64,000 nt of DNA from Pseudaminobacter soli (ex Zhang et al. 2022) (lineage in GTDB: Bacteria; Pseudomonadota; Alphaproteobacteria; Rhizobiales; Rhizobiaceae), in NCBI RefSeq assembly GCF_014595955.1, contig NZ_JABVCF010000021.1, positions 1-64,000 of the forward strand, given 5' to 3'. Below the pieces are notes generated by a model. The model was not told where the DNA came from and did not search any database. It saw only the letters and a program-made list of their open reading frames with translations. This document shows, piece after piece, positions 61,460-64,000 of this stretch (its first letter is position 1; each line of letters starts with the position of its first letter). Made by a program: the position numbers and the translations under genes.

Positions 61460-63172
61460 TCAGTCCTGTGCCTCAGCGGGTCCGGTGTAGCGGCGCTTCA
61501 CCGCTTCGGCAATGAGCTTGCGGCTTTCCTCAGGCGGCAGCGACTCGTCTTCCTCCACTTCCGCGGTTTCGTCGGCTAGTTCGTCGTCGCGGATCTGGCG
61601 ACGGAACCAGTCGGAATAATCGCCGGCGCGCAGGTGGTGCTCCCACGTCCTGTCGTCAATCCCTTCGGCGATCTGCACGAACATCGAAAGATTCTGCGCT
61701 CTCAGCTTCATCTCGCCCTTCGGGCCCCGGAAATAGAAGCTCCCTGCCTCGTCGATCTCGCCCTGGGCATATTTGCGAGTATGCCGCTTGCGCGACTGCT
61801 TCGGTTGCTCTGGCGTCACCAGGCGCAACCCTTCGCGCGAGCCGGGCCGCCAGTACAGAACCTGGTCCTTGCCCGGAACTACGAGGCTCGAAGGCGGGGT
61901 CTTGCCGGTAACATTGCAGAAGGTCTTGACGACATCAGGAGCCTTTGCGCCCAGAGCCATGACGACGGTGACGAGGTTCAGCGCCTCCGGCGACATTGCG
62001 TCGGGGTGGACCGTGATCAGGATCGTCCCAGGCAACTGCTTGGACAGGGCAAGCGAGGTCGCGTCGCGCCGTTTCGGCAGCATGTGGTGCGCCTCGTCGG
62101 TGATCAGCCAGTGCGGCCGGGCGACCTTGGCGCGGAAGCCGGTGATGCTCGACAGGAACTCGGCGAAGAACGCGGGCCGATCCTCCAGATCCACGCCGAG
62201 ACATTCGACGACGAGGTTTGTGTCGGTCTTCTCGAGAAGGCTGAGCACCTGCTCCATCGTCGGCGGCTCGGCCGCTTCGCCGATCTTTACCGAGAACTCC
62301 AACTCACTGTAGTCGCCCTCCGGATCCACCACGCAGAACTGGAACTTCTTCTCGATGCACCGTTCGGTGATGGCGGTGGCCAGGGTAGACTTGCCGATCC
62401 CAGAGCTGCCCGCGATGAGGATGCAGTCGGACGGACGCAACTCGGCGTATCTGTCCTTCTCGTCCTTGCCGAAGGCGATGCGGTTGCGGGGCGCCTTGCC
62501 GAGATCCTGGTCGTGCTCGATGAGCTCTTCTATGAGTTGCTCCACACCGCGCCCTCTCGCTCCCCCGGTGACCAGATCGGCGGTCTCCTTGACTGCGGGC
62601 AGGGCATTGGCGACCGCGATGCTGCAGCCGCAGGCGCGCAGGAACGCGTGATCGTTCTCCGCATCTCCGATCGCGACGACATTGTGTGGCGAGATGCAGA
62701 GGTCTTCGAGCGCGGCGGCTAGCCCGGTCGCCTTGTTGATCCCGCTCGGCAGGATCATGACTGCGCCCTTGTTGAAGATGATCTCCATGGCAAGGCCCAT
62801 GGACTGGATGGTTTCCAGTACTGTGGTCTGATGCGGCTCCCACGTGGCCACGATCGATCGGCCAACCGAGATCGGCTCGACGCCGCGTCGCTTCAGTTCG
62901 GTGACGAACTCGGCGGAGGGGGCAGGCGCCAGCGGCTTCTCCTCGCCGGTCGCGGGCGTGTAGAGCAGGGCGCCGTTCTCGACGACGACCTTGTCGAAAA
63001 TATCCAGCTCCGGAAAGACGCGCTTCAGGTCGGGGAGTTCGCGTCCGGTCACCAGGATCAGCTTGCGGCCGGTGTCCTTCAGCCGTTGCAACGCCTTGAG
63101 CGTTCGCTCCTCCACGACGCCGTCATGGGCGAGCGTGCCGTCATAGTCCGTCGCCACTGCGATGTAGTACAT
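61460..63172 (-). CDS. HAD-IIB phosphatase fused to a HerA-like P-loop ATPase
   Basis: 570 residues. Residues 1-225 are a Cof-type HAD phosphatase: DYDGTLA (9-15), VTGRELPDL near 41, Lys in PSGINKATG near 147, GDAENDHAFL (169-178). A second domain starts near 230 with Walker A GSSGIGKS (255-262), an arginine-poor linker, and Walker B LITDEAHH (356-363), resembling the HerA/FtsK-like or DUF87 ATPase group. The C-terminus ends in an acidic segment (EVEEDESLPPEESRK). Both active sites look intact. The job of this fusion is unknown; sugar-phosphate or nucleotide sensing linked to ATP-driven work is a guess. Stand-alone gene between parE and gcvP. Confidence 0.8.
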   Translation of the reverse strand: MYYIAVATDYDGTLAHDGVVEERTLKALQRLKDTGRKLILVTGRELPDLKRVFPELDIFDKVVVENGALLYTPATGEEKPLAPAPSAEFVTELKRRGVEPISVGRSIVATWEPHQTTVLETIQSMGLAMEIIFNKGAVMILPSGINKATGLAAALEDLCISPHNVVAIGDAENDHAFLRACGCSIAVANALPAVKETADLVTGGARGRGVEQLIEELIEHDQDLGKAPRNRIAFGKDEKDRYAELRPSDCILIAGSSGIGKSTLATAITERCIEKKFQFCVVDPEGDYSELEFSVKIGEAAEPPTMEQVLSLLEKTDTNLVVECLGVDLEDRPAFFAEFLSSITGFRAKVARPHWLITDEAHHMLPKRRDATSLALSKQLPGTILITVHPDAMSPEALNLVTVVMALGAKAPDVVKTFCNVTGKTPPSSLVVPGKDQVLYWRPGSREGLRLVTPEQPKQSRKRHTRKYAQGEIDEAGSFYFRGPKGEMKLRAQNLSMFVQIAEGIDDRTWEHHLRAGDYSDWFRRQIRDDELADETAEVEEDESLPPEESRKLIAEAVKRRYTGPAEAQD

Positions 63173-63264
63173 GCCGCCATCCCTTTGCGTGTGCCTCGAT
63201 CATGGCGCATGCATGGGTAGGGGCCGCCGCGCCGACGCAGGTTTGTGGCCTCAACGCGAAAGGT

Positions 63265-63302
63265 ATGCTCGTAGCTCCCGAAAAACAGGGAGCTACGAGC
63301 AT
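63265..63302 (-). terminator. Perfect 15-base hairpin after gcvP
   Basis: ATGCTCGTAGCTCCC and its exact complement are separated by GAAAAACA (loop TGTTTTTC on the minus strand), starting 9 bases after the gcvP stop. A strong terminator or 3' stabiliser for the glycine-cleavage operon; the following U-run is weak (ACCTTTCG). Confidence 0.65.
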
Positions 63303-63311
63303 TGCAGCAGA

Positions 63312-64000
63312 TCAGCTCGCGAGCGCCTCCAGCGGCGGGCAGGAGCAGACGAGATTGCGGTCGCCGGCGACGTTGTCGATGCGCGAAACCGGCGGCCAGT
63401 ATTTTGCCGTCGTGTCAGGATCGGCAGCCGGATAGGCAGCCTCCAACCGCGAGTAGGGATGGGTCCATTCCAGCGCCAGCGCTTCCGTCGCGGTGTGCGG
63501 CGCGTTGACCAGCGGATTGTCCGTCTTCGGCCATTCGCCCGAAGCGACCTTCTCGGCCTCGCGCGCGATCGAGATCATTGCCTCGCAAAAGCGGTCGATC
63601 TCCTCCTTTGGCTCCGATTCGGTCGGCTCGACCATCAGCGTACCCGCCACCGGCCAGGACATGGTCGGCGCGTGGAAACCGTAGTCGATCAGCCGTTTCG
63701 CGACATCCTCGACGCTGATGCCCGCCTTCTCCTTGAGCACCCGCGTGTCGAGGATGCACTCGTGCGCGACGCGTCCGTTGCGGCCGGCATAGAGCACCGG
63801 ATAGTGCGTCTTCAACCGCTCGGCGATGTAGTTGGCGTTGAGGATCGCCATCTCGGTCGCCTGCTTCAGCCCGGCTGCACCCATCATCCGGATGTACATC
63901 CAGGTGATCGGCAGGATCGACGCGCTGCCGTATGGCGCGGCCGAGACCGCGTGCGCGCTTCCTAAATCCACGTGGCCCGGCAGGTAGGGCGCGAGATGTC
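63312..64000 (-). CDS. gcvP: Glycine dehydrogenase (decarboxylating), C-terminal part
   Basis: The last 229 or so residues of the P-protein; the gene runs off the right edge. [70 protein letters not shown] and the closing [37 protein letters not shown] are strongly conserved near the GcvP C-terminus. The PLP-lysine lies upstream outside the window. It decarboxylates glycine and passes the methylamine to the H-protein. In rhizobia it is last in gcvTHP, in agreement with the terminator downstream. Confidence 0.95.
   Translation of the reverse strand, partial: HLAPYLPGHVDLGSAHAVSAAPYGSASILPITWMYIRMMGAAGLKQATEMAILNANYIAERLKTHYPVLYAGRNGRVAHECILDTRVLKEKAGISVEDVAKRLIDYGFHAPTMSWPVAGTLMVEPTESEPKEEIDRFCEAMISIAREAEKVASGEWPKTDNPLVNAPHTATEALALEWTHPYSRLEAAYPAADPDTTAKYWPPVSRIDNVAGDRNLVCSCPPLEALAS

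Noticed and set aside
1-64000. CRISPR arrays
   Set aside because: No regularly spaced identical repeats with unique spacers were seen; the only iterated units are the two 20-base repeats near 16.4 kb and the coding repeats of the SH3 protein.

Overview
The window is GC-rich DNA from an alphaproteobacterium, most likely a Hyphomicrobiales/Rhizobiales member of the Mesorhizobium/Aminobacter/Nitratireductor type. This rests on the adenosylcobalamin-dependent class II ribonucleotide reductase, two tripartite tricarboxylate (TTT) transporters, two GGAAC-N17-GTT promoters of the EcfG general-stress type, and the style of the housekeeping genes (parE, cysK, rhlE, gcvP). It reads as chromosome interrupted by an accessory block. 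No complete insertion sequence, CRISPR array or rRNA is visible; there is one tRNA-Leu(UAA).

Layout. 1-1.3 kb: the edge of an AT-hook-like gene and a truncated TerC-family gene. 1.5-11.7 kb: one-directional catabolic operon: GntR regulator, two HpcH/HpaI aldolases, a HisD-like dehydrogenase, an unrecognised HD-like protein, a malic enzyme, a TTT transporter and a YeiH-type anion exporter. The mix suggests uptake and breakdown of an organic acid, possibly a sulfonate whose sulfite/sulfate leaves by the exporter. 12.2-16.3 kb: accessory genes, including two metallophosphoesterases plus a broken third, a Phd-like antitoxin domain, a DUF6634-like protein and an XRE regulator. 16.6-24.0 kb: probable defence island, with a PD-(D/E)XK-like protein paired with a membrane coiled-coil protein, a DUF3800 protein, and a tightly overlapping operon of metallo-beta-lactamase protein, E2-E1-JAB triple fusion and patatin-like phospholipase. 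The last is a ubiquitin-like conjugation cassette with a lipase effector candidate and no visible cyclic-nucleotide synthase.

24.2-33.2 kb: nrdJ, a PiT phosphate transporter, Nudix hydrolase, xanthine phosphoribosyltransferase, tandem universal stress protein and a CinA/MoCF-type protein. 33.3-42.4 kb: stress and storage-carbohydrate block (WrbA, alpha/beta hydrolase, glycosyltransferase, glycogen-debranching-type enzyme, membrane-anchored OtsA, OtsB, an SH3 protein with a basic/acidic repeat tail, DUF3606). The two EcfG-type promoters lie in front of the glycosyltransferase and otsA. 42.5-50.6 kb: methyltransferase-family membrane protein, tRNA-Leu, lipoprotein-like hydrolase, a second TTT transporter on the opposite strand, a zinc alcohol dehydrogenase, a decayed adenine deaminase and a frameshifted DUF900 hydrolase. 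50.6-64 kb: mostly housekeeping genes (trkH, rhlE, MFS, cysK, alaX, bestrophin, parE), an unusual HAD-phosphatase/HerA-like ATPase fusion, and the 3' part of gcvP running off the edge.

The strongest candidate for a poorly described system is the leader ORF-MBL-(E2-E1-JAB)-patatin operon at 19.35-23.98 kb. The next are the PD-(D/E)XK plus membrane coiled-coil pair beside it and the HisD-like/HD-like/TTT/YeiH catabolic operon.
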